A stretch of 64,000 nucleotides of DNA, taken from Portulaca oleracea (lineage: Eukaryota > Streptophyta > Magnoliopsida > Caryophyllales > Portulacaceae). The stretch covers positions 13,245,968 through 13,309,967 of the forward strand of contig CM055875.1 of NCBI GenBank assembly GCA_029582165.1. Reading direction: 5' to 3'. The notes beneath the pieces are model-generated. The model searched no databases. It was not told where the DNA came from and saw nothing but the letters and a program-made list of their open reading frames with translations. A program made the position numbers and the translations under genes. Shown piece after piece: positions 33,452-45,300 of this stretch. How positions within the stretch are numbered: the first letter of the stretch is position 1; every line of letters starts with the position of its first letter.

Positions 33452-35056
33452 TCATTCTCCATGAATCTTGGGTCTCCATAGGTGAGCCCAAGGCTCTGTG
33501 AATCGGTGAGGATGGTCCGCTTGAGATAGAACAATTCCAATACCAACTCCAGGAGCATCACACTTAGTCTTACACTTCTTATCAAAGCTTGGTATGGCTA
33601 GGGCAGGTGTGGTGCAGAGTTTCTCCTTGTTGATGTCGAACACTTGCCGGGCTGTTGGAGTCCACGAGAACTCCTTAGACTTTAGTAGAATAGTGTTGAA
33701 ATTCTTCACAAACCTCTTATAGAAAGAAGTCAAGTCGTGGAAAATTCGATCATCAAGAATACTAGTTGGAGTAGACCACTCCTTGCTAGCGTTGACCTTT
33801 TCTTCATCAATCTTGGTCACTTCAGTCGAAGGTACATAGCCAAGAGAGACTATGTTGTTGATGAAGAAGAAGCTCTTGGACGGATTACCATGTAGCTTCA
33901 CGTGAGCCAAGGTCTCCAAAACAGATTGGAGGTGAAAGATGTGACCTTTCTCACTTTTGCTATTCACAAGTATATCTCCGAAGTAGATAACGATACTTTT
34001 GCTAATAAGGGGCTTCAAAACCTGATTCAACAATCTCATAACAGTAAAGAGAGTGTTAGTTAGACCACAAGGTGGGACTAACCATTCATAGAGGCATCCT
34101 TTGGTTTCAGCAGTGTCCCCTTCTTGAATTTGAGCCTGGCAGGACCCACTTCTTGGATTGACCTTTGGAATGTCGTGGGTACCAAGTAGCTCACCCACTA
34201 GATCTTTACTTCTAGGAAACCTGTACTTGGTAGTAACCTTGTTGGTGCACAGACGTTGGTTTCCCTCTTCTTTTGGAACCAAAAGGGTAGGAGTGGCACA
34301 TGGACTGGGTGTCTTCCCGATCATACCCTTTTCTAGAAGATCTTCATCTTGCCTTTGAACCTTTGGAACATCACTAGGGTTCACGTGTTGTTGGACTTCA
34401 CGTGGAGTGGATATTGCTGATGTTCTCTCGTATGAGCTCTCGTGAAGAGTGGCGAGAGGGGGTTCTTTTGTGGGCTTTTCGTGGCTATGATCTGTGTTTG
34501 GGTCTGAGGGAGCGATCTCCTTATGCTCACTAAACTCAGGGCGTTCAATGGTCATAGAAGTGATGGAATTTGGATCACTCTCTTTGGGTAGGGACGGATT
34601 GGCTTTTTTAAGTGGAGCTAGGGTGATTTTTTTGTGGTTGAACCTGAAGGTGTAGGTGTTGGCTCTTCCATCATGCATCACACTCCTGTCAAATAACCAT
34701 GGTCTTCCCAACATAATATGACAAGCATCCATAGGCAATATATCACACCAAATAGAATCTTGATAGTTCTTGCCAATGGAAAAGCTTACCAAGCATTGAT
34801 GAGTAACTTGTAGTCCTTCACCCTGATTGAGCAATTGGATGGTGTAGGGCTTGGGATGTGGACTGGTTTCCAGCTGAAGTTTGTCCACCAAAGTCGTTGA
34901 AGCCACGTTGGTGCAGCTTCCTTCATCAACGATTAAGGAACAGATCTTTCCTTTGATGGTGCATCGAGACTGAAAGATAGCCTCTCGTTGTTGTTGGTCT
35001 TCTGGGACAATCGAACTGCTGAGGATCCTCCTCATGAAGAGCAATTCGTGTGCCAT
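33452..35056 (-). CDS. RLG-2 protease/degenerate RT-RNase H polyprotein
   Basis: An uninterrupted 534-codon ORF starting MAHELLFMRRILSS. Residues ~35-130 are retropepsin-like, but the active-site triplet region reads VDEGSCTNV, where RLG-1 has DGGSSTNV. From residue ~240 it matches gypsy RT (KTPSPCATPTLLVPK, KYRFPRSKDL, YEWLVPPCGLTN, VLKPLISKSIVIYFGDILV). Two catalytic aspartates are replaced: the usual KIDLRSGY site reads KVNPRSGS, and YFDD reads YFGD. Part of the fingers region is deleted. An RNase H start (KCDAPGVGIGIVLSQ) ends the frame. Gag and integrase are absent. It is probably catalytically dead although open. Confidence 0.75.
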   Translation of the reverse strand: MAHELLFMRRILSSSIVPEDQQQREAIFQSRCTIKGKICSLIVDEGSCTNVASTTLVDKLQLETSPHPKPYTIQLLNQGEGLQVTHQCLVSFSIGKNYQDSIWCDILPMDACHIMLGRPWLFDRSVMHDGRANTYTFRFNHKKITLAPLKKANPSLPKESDPNSITSMTIERPEFSEHKEIAPSDPNTDHSHEKPTKEPPLATLHESSYERTSAISTPREVQQHVNPSDVPKVQRQDEDLLEKGMIGKTPSPCATPTLLVPKEEGNQRLCTNKVTTKYRFPRSKDLVGELLGTHDIPKVNPRSGSCQAQIQEGDTAETKGCLYEWLVPPCGLTNTLFTVMRLLNQVLKPLISKSIVIYFGDILVNSKSEKGHIFHLQSVLETLAHVKLHGNPSKSFFFINNIVSLGYVPSTEVTKIDEEKVNASKEWSTPTSILDDRIFHDLTSFYKRFVKNFNTILLKSKEFSWTPTARQVFDINKEKLCTTPALAIPSFDKKCKTKCDAPGVGIGIVLSQADHPHRFTEPWAHLWRPKIHGE

Positions 35057-35297
35057 GGTAGGGGTTGGAACGCCAGAGTGACGTTGGGTAAGGATGGATA
35101 ATGTGTTTGGGCTGTTTATGGAGTTTAGGGTTGCAGGTTGGTACTAAAGATTTGAAGGTTATGTGTTTGGTACTACAAGTTAAGCTTGTGGACTTGCAAG
35201 TTAAGCTTTTAGACTTGCAGGTTAAGCTTTAGACTTGCAGGTTAAGCCTTTGGATTTGAAGGTTACGTGTTTGGTTTACACTCAACCTCAACCTAGA

Positions 35298-35309
35298 GCT
35301 CTGATACCA
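35298..35309 (-). promoter_or_regulatory. RLG-2 primer binding site (tRNA-iMet)
   Basis: TGGTATCAGAGC on the minus strand, four bases from the 5' LTR. Confidence 0.85.
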
Positions 35310-35313
35310 CTTT

Positions 35314-36736
35314 TGATGTATTACCAGATCAAGAAGGGTTCTTGATTTCAATAATACATGAAACACGTGTAACCAAACAACAGAAGGGGGGGTGGTTCAC
35401 GAGATTAGGGAGAGAGAAGGCGAAGGTTCTCGTGAATTAGGGTTCTTTGTGGAGGATGTTTTGCCGAGAGGGCTTTTGTGGTTTCAAGATTCAAGAAAGA
35501 TTGAATCTTGAACAGGAAGGGGATGAATGAGAGGAATCTTGTATGGAGGTTAGGAGGGGATTGACGTTGGGATGGGGAAGAGAGAGGGAGGTTGGCGTGA
35601 GATAAGAAGAGGGGAGAGGGAGAAAGTTGGCGTTTGATGTGAGAGAGAGAGTGAGGTTGTTAGGTTGTTGGAGGAGAGAGAAGGTTATTATGGAGAGAGA
35701 GGGAAAAGAGGGGTGGCGTTGGAGAGAGGGGAAGGGTGACGATTTGTGGAGGGGTTTTGAGGAGGTGGAGGTGGCGTTGGGATGAGGGGGGAGGATAGAG
35801 GGTTGAATGTGACTTAACTGTATTGACAGAAAGCTCACAATGTAATTACCTTAACTATATTGATAGAAAGGTAAGAACAGATAGATCTAGGTTTCTTAAT
35901 TGAATCCACAAAAAGGACAACCTAGGGCTAACTTGATCTAGACTGCAACCTAGGATCAAGCTCTTCCTAACCACTTGGGTGCGGACCAATCTGATAGAAG
36001 AAAAGGGGTGAGAGTTTATGCAAACACTCGAGGGAAAGCTAAAAGCTTAAGGGGTTTCATATTTCTGAATTGAATTGAATGATTGCCTTGAGAGGCTACA
36101 TCCCTATTTATACTATGAGAGTCCTAAAGGGACTAAACTCTCCAACTTGGCGTGCAAGCCAAAGAGTTCTACTACTAGTTGTCTAATCTATTCTACTCCT
36201 CCTTGGATTAGAATTCCTTATCCTAGGGGGAGTTGGTTTGTAACAAACCTTATCCTAATAACAAACCTTATCCTAATCATCTTGGCTTTCCTAATCCGGA
36301 TTGGATTAGTTACAAAATTAGCCAATTCCTAACTAGGAATTAAATCATACGACTATTCTAGCCTAATTAAAATAAACACACCAAAAAACTAATTAAGCTG
36401 AAAATAATTAAATTACATCCAAAAATCAAGATCATAAAATTGGGCTTGTAAACTTGACTTGGACGTGTTGTACTCTTGGGCTTGGCGTGAGGTTGAGCCC
36501 AACTCTAGGATGTTTGGACATCCTCTTGAAATACTAGGCACACCATGTGGATGGGCTTTTGCAATTCCACTTTGTATCCTCCTTCTTTAATCCATCTTTT
36601 ATAAATGATTCGATTCTTCCTTATTGCGCCTGAATTGGACAAAGTCCTTAGACGAAGGACCCTATATGTATGATGGATCTTCAACTTGGCCTTCTTGATT
36701 GGGCCTAGGGGAATAAGCGTGGGCTGATTTCCATCA
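35314..36736 (-). repeat. RLG-2 5' LTR
   Basis: 1423 bp, the partner of 31620-33045. The main block of difference is near 35982-35998, where GTGCGGACCAATCTGATAG replaces GTGCCAGACCAAGATACAAT plus AG of the other LTR. Confidence 0.92.
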
Positions 36737-36741
36737 CCTTA

Positions 36742-36784
36742 GATTGTGTGTAATGTGATCATCCCTTGGTCTCATTATGCATCA
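36742..36784 (+). repeat. RLG-1 5' LTR, right segment
   Basis: Last 43 bp of the 5' LTR after the nested RLG-2, ending ATTATGCATCA. Together with 30690-31619 it totals 973 bp, exactly the length of the right LTR. Confidence 0.92.
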
Positions 36785-36788
36785 AAAT

Positions 36789-36800
36789 TGGTATCAGAGC
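36789..36800 (+). promoter_or_regulatory. RLG-1 primer binding site (tRNA-iMet)
   Basis: TGGTATCAGAGC, four bases after the LTR end, complementary to the 3' end of initiator methionine tRNA. Confidence 0.85.
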
Positions 36801-37034
36801 TTAGGAGTTTGATTCTCTTAGTTCTTGAACCATCTTTTTACCATCTTTCCATCACAAAAACGATCCCCACCATCCCACCATTCTCACGCCACCCATAAGT
36901 TCTTACAAGAACTCATCAAGAACTCATAAAGAATCATAGACTCCACAAAGAACCCCATAGCCCAAACACAATCCCACCCAAACACACATTCCCTTCCCTA
37001 TCCAACATCAATTTGGATGTTCCAAACCCCTACC

Positions 37035-38142
37035 ATGGCTCATGAATTGTTCTTCATGAGGAGGATCCTCAACAATTCGATTGTTCCAGAATATCGGCAA
37101 CAACAAGAAGCTATCTTTCAGTCTCGTTGCACAATCAAGAGAAAGGTTTGTTCTTTGATAATTGATGGTGGAAGCAGCACCAATGTGGCCTTCAACTACT
37201 ATGGTGGACAAACTTCAGTTGGAAACAAGTCCCCATCCAAATCCCTACACCATCAAGTGGCTCAATCAGGGTGAAGGATTACAAGTAACACAACGATGTT
37301 TGGTAAGCTTCTCCATTGGCAAATCTTTTCAAGAATCTTTATGGTGTGACGTTTTGCCTATGGATGCTTGTCATATTTTGTTGGGAAGACCATGGTTATT
37401 TGACAGGAGCGTGATACATGATGGAAGAGCCAATACCTACACTTTCAGGCTCAACAAAAAGAAAATCACCCTAGCTCCACTAAAAATAGCCAACCCATCC
37501 CCACCCAAAGAGAGTGATCCAAATCCCATCACTTCTATGACCACTGAACACCCTGAGTTTAGTGAGCATAAGGAGATCACTCCCTTAAACCCAAACACAG
37601 AACCTAGCCACGAAAATTCCACCAACGAGAACCCTAGTCTCAAAAAGGGTCACCCACTCGTCACCCACCCATTCCAACGTGATGTTCAAGAAGATTTGGT
37701 CCCAACCCACAAAAACCCTAGTGAACCTCCAAAGGTTCAAAAGGAAGCTGATGATCTTCAAGCAAAGGGTCTTGTTCTTGCCAACTCGGAGGGAAGCAAA
37801 TTGGATCCAAGCAAGCATCCAATTTTGAATTTTCCTATGAAGCGTATCTTCCATGTGCACCCAAGAGATATCAACTTGAATCTTATGGTTGAAGTGCCAA
37901 GGATTCAAAGGAGTCAAGGGGCCATAGTCGTTTGTGATCACTCAAGAATGGATCGCTTCACATTCAATAATGAAGGCAAAATTGTAGATTCTGAAATTTT
38001 GAAGTTACATGGGAATTCTACATCCATGGTGAAAAATGGAGTATCAAGGTCCAATAATGTCCATGGGTTATTTTTGAAGAAGTTGAAGAAGTTTTGTAAA
38101 GGAGTCTTTGATTACTTCAAAGCCTTTAAGAAGAAAACTTGA
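37035..38142 (+). pseudogene. RLG-1 protease-type ORF, frameshifted
   Basis: Begins MAHELFFMRRILNN at 37035 and carries the retropepsin active-site region LIIDGGSSTNV, then VDKLQLETSPHP, LPMDACHILLGRPWLFDR. The frame changes near 37180 by one extra C relative to its relative in RLG-2. The downstream 200 residues (to 38142) have no RT motif and no recognised domain. There is no gag upstream: the ORF starts about 235 bp after the primer site. It is a retropepsin-like gene fragment kept in a non-autonomous element. Confidence 0.75.
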
Positions 38143-38216
38143 CACTCTTTGTGAAGAAGGCGATTATGAGAGTGATGCTCCAAGTTTGAGGACAAACTTT
38201 TTCAACCAGGGGAGTA

Positions 38217-39189
38217 TGATGTATATTTGATGGCCATATACATCAAGGTCAACTAGAGAAACATCAAATACTCACCTACATGGAAGAAGAGCTCACATCT
38301 CTTACATATCTCTCTACTTTGGAAAGAATCTACAAGGGTATTTAAGTAATTTGCTCCTTAACTCAAGAACCATCAAGCTATCATGGAAGGTGTCTTAGAG
38401 TGGATTAATCTACATTCCAAGAGCTTTCCAAGGGTTCAAGAATCTTTAGATTTGGTTAGGTATTGAACAAGTTATCATCATTTGTAATCTAGCTTAGTTC
38501 ATTTGTTTCTTTATGATGTAATCATGTGTATAGGATGATGTAAGCTAGATGGTTGTAATTTCTTTCATACCACACGCCTAGGGGGGCCTCTACTAGTATA
38601 AATAGACCCCTTAGGGTGTCTTGTATCATCATTCAATCATATATCAAATACAATCAAACACATGATGTGTTGTTTCTCTAGCTTTGTGCTAGTGTCTCTT
38701 CGTTTCTCTTGAGGGAGAACGAAACTATCCCCTTCTTCTATCCAAGGTTGGCGTCCTTGATGGTGATAGGAAGGAATTGAAGGTCTCTTGAAGGTGGTGT
38801 AGTTGTATCCTCCAAGAATCTTCAAAGCCATTATCATTCATTCATTCATCCATTCAAACGTTCATCTACATTCATCCAACTTTGAGTGTTCTTTCAAGAA
38901 TCAAACAACATTGGATTTTTCAAGGAGCATTCGTCCATCATTCAAACGCCAAACATTCATCAAAGTGACGTTCAAACATCATCCATCATTCGTTCATCAT
39001 TCGTTCAACCATTCGTCCATCATTTCCATTCGTTGGGTAATCATCTTTCATAGTTCTTTCCATCCTTTTCATCCATTTCTATTCCATTTTTGGTTCTTTT
39101 GAACTTTGAGAAGGGAGATTCCTATCTTCGTTTTTAAAGATCCTTAGATTGTGTGTAATGTGATCATCCCTTGGTCTCATTATGCATCA
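38217..39189 (+). repeat. RLG-1 3' LTR
   Basis: 973-bp intact LTR starting TGATGTATAT and ending GCATCA, with TATAAATAGACC near 38598. It is preceded by the polypurine tract and followed by the TTCCT target duplication. Confidence 0.93.
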
Positions 39190-41202
39190 TTCCTGGACCA
39201 TCGAACATGGAAACCACATCAAGCTGAGGTAGCTATCCACGATTTTTGGGAACTCAAGGGAAGGATTGCAGTGGTTCCGGTTGGGAAACAAGGGAAAATG
39301 TTTCTGCTCAGTGTAACAAGCACTGATGACATCTACGACTTACTGCGAGTAAGAAATACCTCCATTGAAGGGGGGTTGTTCGTGCTTAAGTATATCGGGG
39401 AAAATGGAGTGCTGGAAAATATTGATGTTTTCTCCACTGCTCTTTGGATCCAAGTAGAAGGACTGCCAGTGAAACATAGGTGGAGGGGAGCTTTGCAACA
39501 GCTGGTGGAAGTGGTGGGAGAAGTCGAAGAGTTCGGTTTTGAAGGGGAAACAGCGTTTTCAGTGGAAAAATTAAGGGTCAGCGTCAAGTTGAACCTTAAA
39601 GTCCCCTTGATCCCAGGTGTTTACATCCTGGATGATATGGAAGATCCAGTGTGGATCACCTTCCGCTATGAGGGTGTCTTCCACCACTGCAAAAGGTGTG
39701 GACAGGTAGGTCACAAGATAGATAAATGCAAGAAGTCCACCATGGATGCGGTGCAGGGCATCATGCAACAATTTCAAGTAATGGAAAGGAAAGGATATCA
39801 GATAAGAACTGGGGAGGAGCCGATGTATACAAACAAGATCATGGCACAACCACCGATTTACCCCTTCTACACCACTAGGCTGAGGGCAGGGAAGCTAGCG
39901 TGGGACTCGGAACACAAAGGACGAAAGAGGTCAATGACGTACATGGACCCAGAGGAAAACCACGGAGATAATGTGGCAAGAAGGAGTGGACCGGTCATCA
40001 GGGTGGTGGAGTCACCATTCATCGACACCCTAGCACCGGAAGACAAATTTTTCATGGCAAATCCAACCCTGCATGGGGTGCATGGAAGCACGTCGGGTGC
40101 AGAGCAAGGGGACCACGTCCGAAAAGGGAAGAGGTCGGCTTCTGCAGAATTTCAGAGTGATGGGACAAAGGTATTTAAACCAAATACTTTCTGTATTTCA
40201 GCCCCACCCCCTAAAAATATGGGTGACAATGACATGTCAATGGATATACCCTTAGTTAATGAGGAAATAGTCCCCACTGAAGTGGAGTTCATGCAAGTGG
40301 AGACTCATTTGGCGCTCTGTGTGCCAAATGATGAAACGGCACAGAAGATGCAGAACGAGCCTGCATCTTTTCTACAGAGAGGCGGTCCCTCCAAACCTGA
40401 CAACCCTCTTCAAAACCCTACTTGGCCACAGTCTATTTATACCCCCTGCTCCACAAAACATCCCCACACCCACCCCTCAAATTTCCTACTTACCCAAGGA
40501 AACATTTACTGCACTTGAACAACCTAGAAGCATGGCCAACTTGTTTTACAGTGCTCCAGAAACGGGGTTTAACCATTCCCCGCACTCTAGTTTTGTGAGG
40601 GTCAAAGAAGGGAGTAAGGAAATTATAGTGCTCGATCCAGACTCCCCCTCACCCGAGCCAAACCAAATCGACTTGGGGAAGTTTAAAAGGGCTGTAATGG
40701 AGGAGGGAGATGGTCAGTTAAATTTGGGACTAGCCACATCCCCACCGCAGAGTATGGAAAGAGGGGAGGTCGACAAAAAGAAAAAATGCATGCTCTGTGG
40801 GACACCGGATTTTCTGACAGTTGGGATGGCAAGAGGATTGAGAGGGGGAGTGTGGAATTCGGGTTCACTAAAGGGGAAGCAATGAAACCGTTCAAAAATC
40901 TGAAGAGGAAAGCGACTTCAGCACCTGAATTGGGATCTACCACAAGGGGCAATTGGGAAGGGGCGGAAATCTACTCCAGTTTGTCAAAAAAATTCAAGGC
41001 CTTGGAAAGGAAAAATTTTCTCCGACCACAACGGACGTTCAGCACACAAGGAATGTTCAGCTCGACAATGGTCGGACAGGGAGGTCAAGGGTATGGATAC
41101 GCCACCCTAGGTAACAGATGGAGTAGGAACAGGCGATTGATGAAGATCGGGAAGACTGAGGCATTGGGGGTAGGCCGACAACTACTCCCACGTCAACCAT
41201 GA
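39190..41202 (+). pseudogene. LINE ORF1, main part (RNA-binding, zinc knuckle)
   Basis: Continues ORF1 after the LTR insertion. The first ~150 residues match the DUF4283-type domain of plant LINE ORF1 proteins, then a CCHC zinc knuckle CKRCGQVGHKIDKC. The rest is variable and Pro-rich. Two frame changes occur (one in 40319-40518, one in 40786-40885), then the original frame runs to a TGA at 41200-41202. ORF1 protein binds LINE RNA for retrotransposition. It is broken by the frameshifts as well as by RLG-1. Confidence 0.78.
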
Positions 41203-44200
41203 AGCTCTGCTCGTGGAACTGCAGAGGCATCGGGCAGGCGGAAACCTCTGTAGTTCCCTATATTAAGTGGATATTCCGCCACCACTCCCCTGTTTTTCTC
41301 TGTCTTTTTGAATGCAAGACGTCGTTGTACCGTGTTAACAATGCTCTTAGAAGTTTGCAACTTACCCTTGTTGGAGGTGTGGATGCAGTCGGTATTAGTG
41401 GGGGGATTGTCGTTTTTTGTAAGGGTAGTATGAATGCTAGGTGTTGTTATGTCTCTACTAATGTTGTACTTTGCTCGTTCAATCAAATGGGGAATGGACT
41501 TTGTTATGTGTGTTTTGTGTATGGATGCCCTGTTCTAAAAAATAGGGAAGCTGTTTGGGAGGAAATAATTTCAGTAACCAAAGGGATTGTTGAACCCCTT
41601 GTGTACATGGGGGATTTTAACCAAATTGAATTCCTTGATCAAAAACAAGGAGGTTTGTCTCAAGTAAGGGGAGGAGAAACATTCAGGAACTGGGTAAATG
41701 AACTAGAGCTCCAGGAGATACCAAGCTGGGTTCTAACTTTACCTGGTCGAACAATCAGTTTGGCGGGGGTCTGATCATGGAATGTCTAGATAGAGGATAC
41801 ATGAACCAATTTTGGGCGAGTAAATTCCCAGAGACCAATATACTGAACCTTCCCATACTAGCTTCTGATCATTGGCCAATTGTGTTGCATTTGGATGCAC
41901 CAAGAAATGGGAAGAACAGGAGGGGCTATAGAATTGAGGCGAGAAGAGCTTACCAACATTGTGAAAAAGGAATGGCAAGCTGGGGGACAACATGGCTCAC
42001 CAAATGTACAGAATAGTCAAGAAGCTAAAGGGCTCCAGGGAGGAATGTAGGAAATGGACTTTAGACTGGAAAAGAAGCCAACATCAAAAGGAAGAGCAGG
42101 ACATGGAGGAATTGATGACTTTGCAAAAAGCGATAGAAGACCTGGGCCTAAAGGATTCAAGCATTGCGGTATATTCTCTAGCCAAGGAGAAGTGTCAAGA
42201 GTCTCTCATAATCTTGGATCAATACTGGAGACAAAGAGCTAAGGTCAAATGGCTCCAGGAAGGGGATAAGGTCACGAAATTTTTCTTCAGACACTACAAA
42301 CAGAAGCAAAGCATGGTGGAAATAAGGCAAATTCAGGACAGGGAGGGCAACTGGCTAACAGAGCAAAATGAGATAGCATGTGAGGCCACTTCACACTTTA
42401 TGGAGCTGTTCAAAAGGAAACGAGGAGACACAGTGAATTGGAGTCGTACGACAAGGTCGGTCCTGAACAACTACAACAAAAGGCTCTCCAATATAGACCT
42501 TCAGATCTTACAAGCCCCTTTCACCGAAGAGGAAGTCTATGCCGCCACCCATCAGCTGGGATCCTTGAAAGCGCCTGGACCAGATGGAATCCCAACACTG
42601 TTCTATAAAAAACTTTGGCCAACAATTGGACATGATGTTTGCACAGCTGTCTTACACAGTCTGCTGGCAGGGCGCTTTCTTAAGGAGATAAATACAACCT
42701 ATATCTCCCTCATCCCTAAAGTGGATAATCCATCCACCTTTGCGGATTTTAGGCCCATTAGCCTTTGCAACGTTATATACAAGATCATCTCCAAGTGCTT
42801 GGTGAATAGATTGCGCGGAATCATGCAAAGATTGGTTGATTCTAATCAGAATGCCTTCCTTCAAGGGAGAATAATCACAGATAGCTGTCTCCTAGCACAT
42901 GAGCTACTCTACACTGTTAAGGAAAGAAGACAAGGAAAAAAAGTGGCAGCAATTAAAGTAGACATGAGCAAGGCATATGATGGGGTGAATTGGGTCTTCC
43001 TACAGGAAGTACTGAAGAAATGTGGATTCCCAGAGCACTGGGTAACACTTATAATGCATTGTGTCACAACTGTTCAATATGCAGTGCTTATCAATGGGAG
43101 CCCATCCCCATGTTTTAAGCCTGAAGCAGGCCTACGACAAGGAGACCCTCTCTCACCATATCTATTCATCCTATGCCTAGATGTGATGGGACATTATCTT
43201 AACCATGAAGCATCCCAAGGAAGACTAACTGGCATCAAGGTGGCTAGGAACGGCCTGGAAATCACCTATATCTTCTTTGCAGATGATTCAATGTTTTTTG
43301 CAGAAGTTGAGATGCAAAATATTCTCCATCTCAAGAAATGTGTGGACGACTTCTGTACAGCCTCTGGGCAGATCATTAACATTCAGAAGTCTCAAATGAT
43401 GATCACTAAGAATGTCACACCACCTGGAAACATTTAAGAAATATCTTGGAGTCCCGTCTACCATACACAGAAATAAAACACAACAACTGAGTTTCGTGTA
43501 TGACACAGTTTCTCGACAGCTTAAAAACTGGAAAGCGTCACTGTTGTCAACCAGTGGACGATTGGTTTTGATTAATGCTGTCCTTTCTGCTCTTAACCAA
43601 CACATCCTCTCTATTTACAATATTCCTACGTCTCTGGCGGCGAAAATTGATTCATTAATGGTACAGTTCTTCTGGTGGAATGGAGCAGGAAGAAACTTAA
43701 AACATTGAGTGCCAAAGCATACGCTATTCAGCCCAAAAGGAGTGGGGGTATGGGGATGAAGAAGACGAGCTGGATGAACAATGCCTTATTGGTGAAACAA
43801 GCATGGCGACTACAGAAGCACCCGGAGTTGCTACTCAGCAAGGTTTATAAAGCGCGATACTCACATAGTTCACCAATCCCTATTAAGGGGCATACACCGA
43901 AAAGAGGCTCACCAGGGTGGAAAGGACTTTGTAGGGTCGTTCAAACTGTCCACCAAAAAATAGGGAAAAGAATAGGGAATGGGAGAAACACCCTCATCTT
44001 GGAAGACAAATGGATTGGGGGAAAAATGACTCTGAAGCAGGGAAGCAAAAGGAGCTATGGGAACAAAAGAAAGTGTCACATTTGATGTTGCAGAACCCCA
44101 TGAGATGGAATACAAGGTTGATACGCACTACTTTCCACTGGGAAACAGCGAAGAGAATACTAGCATGCCCGATCAGAGATGACTCTAAAGAGGATGAATT

Positions 44201-45300
44201 GATCTGGTTAGGCACTAAGGATGGAGGGTATTCAGTCAAATTTGGGTATTACGCACAATGGGAAGAGTGGACGAACATGAACCCTATTAGTCAGCCAGTA
44301 GAAAACCAAAACCAAAAGATGTTGAAGATCATTTGGTCGCTGGACATCCCCACGAAATGGAAAACCCATGTTTGGAAGATTATGCATGGGGCACTCCCCA
44401 TAGCTGTTAACAGACGGAAATTGGTGAGAGACATAGACACCACATGCCCTCTGTGTGAACAAGGAGAAGAAGACCTCACCCATCTGTTTCGAGACTGCCG
44501 CGTTGCACAAGTTTTATGGTTTGCAAGGAATTTAGGGATCAGAGTGGAAACCCATACACACAACCAAATACAGGACTGGGTGAGCAATTGGATTGTCTTT
44601 CTGGCCAAGGGAGGCACACAACTGCAGGGGGCGCTCAAATATTTCTGTGGAATTTTGTGGACTATCTGGGTCATAAGGTGTAAGAAGGCAATTGAGAAGA
44701 AACCAGTGGTTGTAAAGGAAGCAATTACAACCCTATATTTTGAACTGAGGTCCCTAAATGGAGGCAAAGAGGGAGGGAAGGTGGGAAAAATTCAATCAAA
44801 GGGATTAGCATCATCTGGAGTGGAACACTGCTTTAGATGGATCACAGGTGACAGACGGGACCCGGAACACATATTTATCTGTGACGGAGCATGGTGCAAA
44901 AAATCAATGTTTGGAGGAATGGCGTGGGTTTGGACAAGGGAGGGATCTGGAAGGAGGATTTCTCAATGGTAGCTTTTGGGCTATCCGCGGTGCAGATGAA
45001 ATTAGAAGCTATTGAGAAAGCAATGTTGCGTGCTGTGGAACTGGGACTAAGGGCTATAGAGATCCAAACAGACTCTACTCAGGTAGTTGATATCTTCAAG
45101 AAACGCAGTGGAACACCAACGGAATGCAAGAATATCCTTTTACACTGTTGTAAGCTTTTACTTTCATTCGACGTTTGTTTTATTAGGAAAGTCGATCGGA
45201 ATATGGTGAAGAAAGCACACACCCTTATTGGCAAGGAGGAGAGCTCTTTCGTAACCTGCCGATCTGTTTTGTTTGTTGTCTACTGTCCTATTGCCAAAAA
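41199..45300 (+). pseudogene. LINE ORF2: endonuclease, reverse transcriptase, RNase H
   Basis: Starts MKLCSWNCRGIG (41199), the apurinic-type endonuclease N terminus, followed by YMGDFNQIE and SDHWPIVL. A reverse transcriptase follows: FADFRPISLCN, KVDMSKAYDGVNW, GLRQGDPLSPYLF, FADDSMFF. Then a zinc-binding zf-RVT segment (C.LC....E...HLF..C) and an RNase H with ICDGAW, EAIEKAMLRA and QTDST. The polyprotein is broken by frameshifts near 41720, 42000, 43400, 43680, 44050 and 44950. The catalytic FADD is retained, so decay is recent or partial. Confidence 0.85.

Larger units (their letters stand above)
31620..36736 (-). mobile_element. LTR retrotransposon RLG-2 nested in RLG-1 LTR
   Basis: 5117 bp, in minus orientation. 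LTRs at 31620-33045 (1426 bp, 3' LTR) and 35314-36736 (1423 bp, 5' LTR) differ at about 17 sites. The target duplication is CCTTA (31615-31619, 36737-36741), inside the 5' LTR of RLG-1. The primer site on the minus strand is at 35309-35298. The polypurine tract CTAGGGGGGAA (33056-33046) abuts the 3' LTR. The 2268-bp internal region has one long ORF (protease plus degenerate RT and partial RNase H), with no gag and no integrase. Confidence 0.93.
30690..39189 (+). mobile_element. LTR retrotransposon RLG-1 (gag-less, gypsy-type)
   Basis: Two 973-bp LTRs (the left one split as 30690-31619 plus 36742-36784; the right one 38217-39189) differ at about a dozen sites. They begin TGATGTATAT and end GCATCA. 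The target duplication is TTCCT (30685-30689, 39190-39194). A tRNA-iMet primer site (36789-36800) follows the left LTR; a polypurine tract AGGGGAGTA precedes the right one. The own internal region is only 1432 bp and encodes a protease-type ORF, with no gag, RT or integrase. Its own length, without RLG-2, is about 3.4 kb. Confidence 0.92.
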
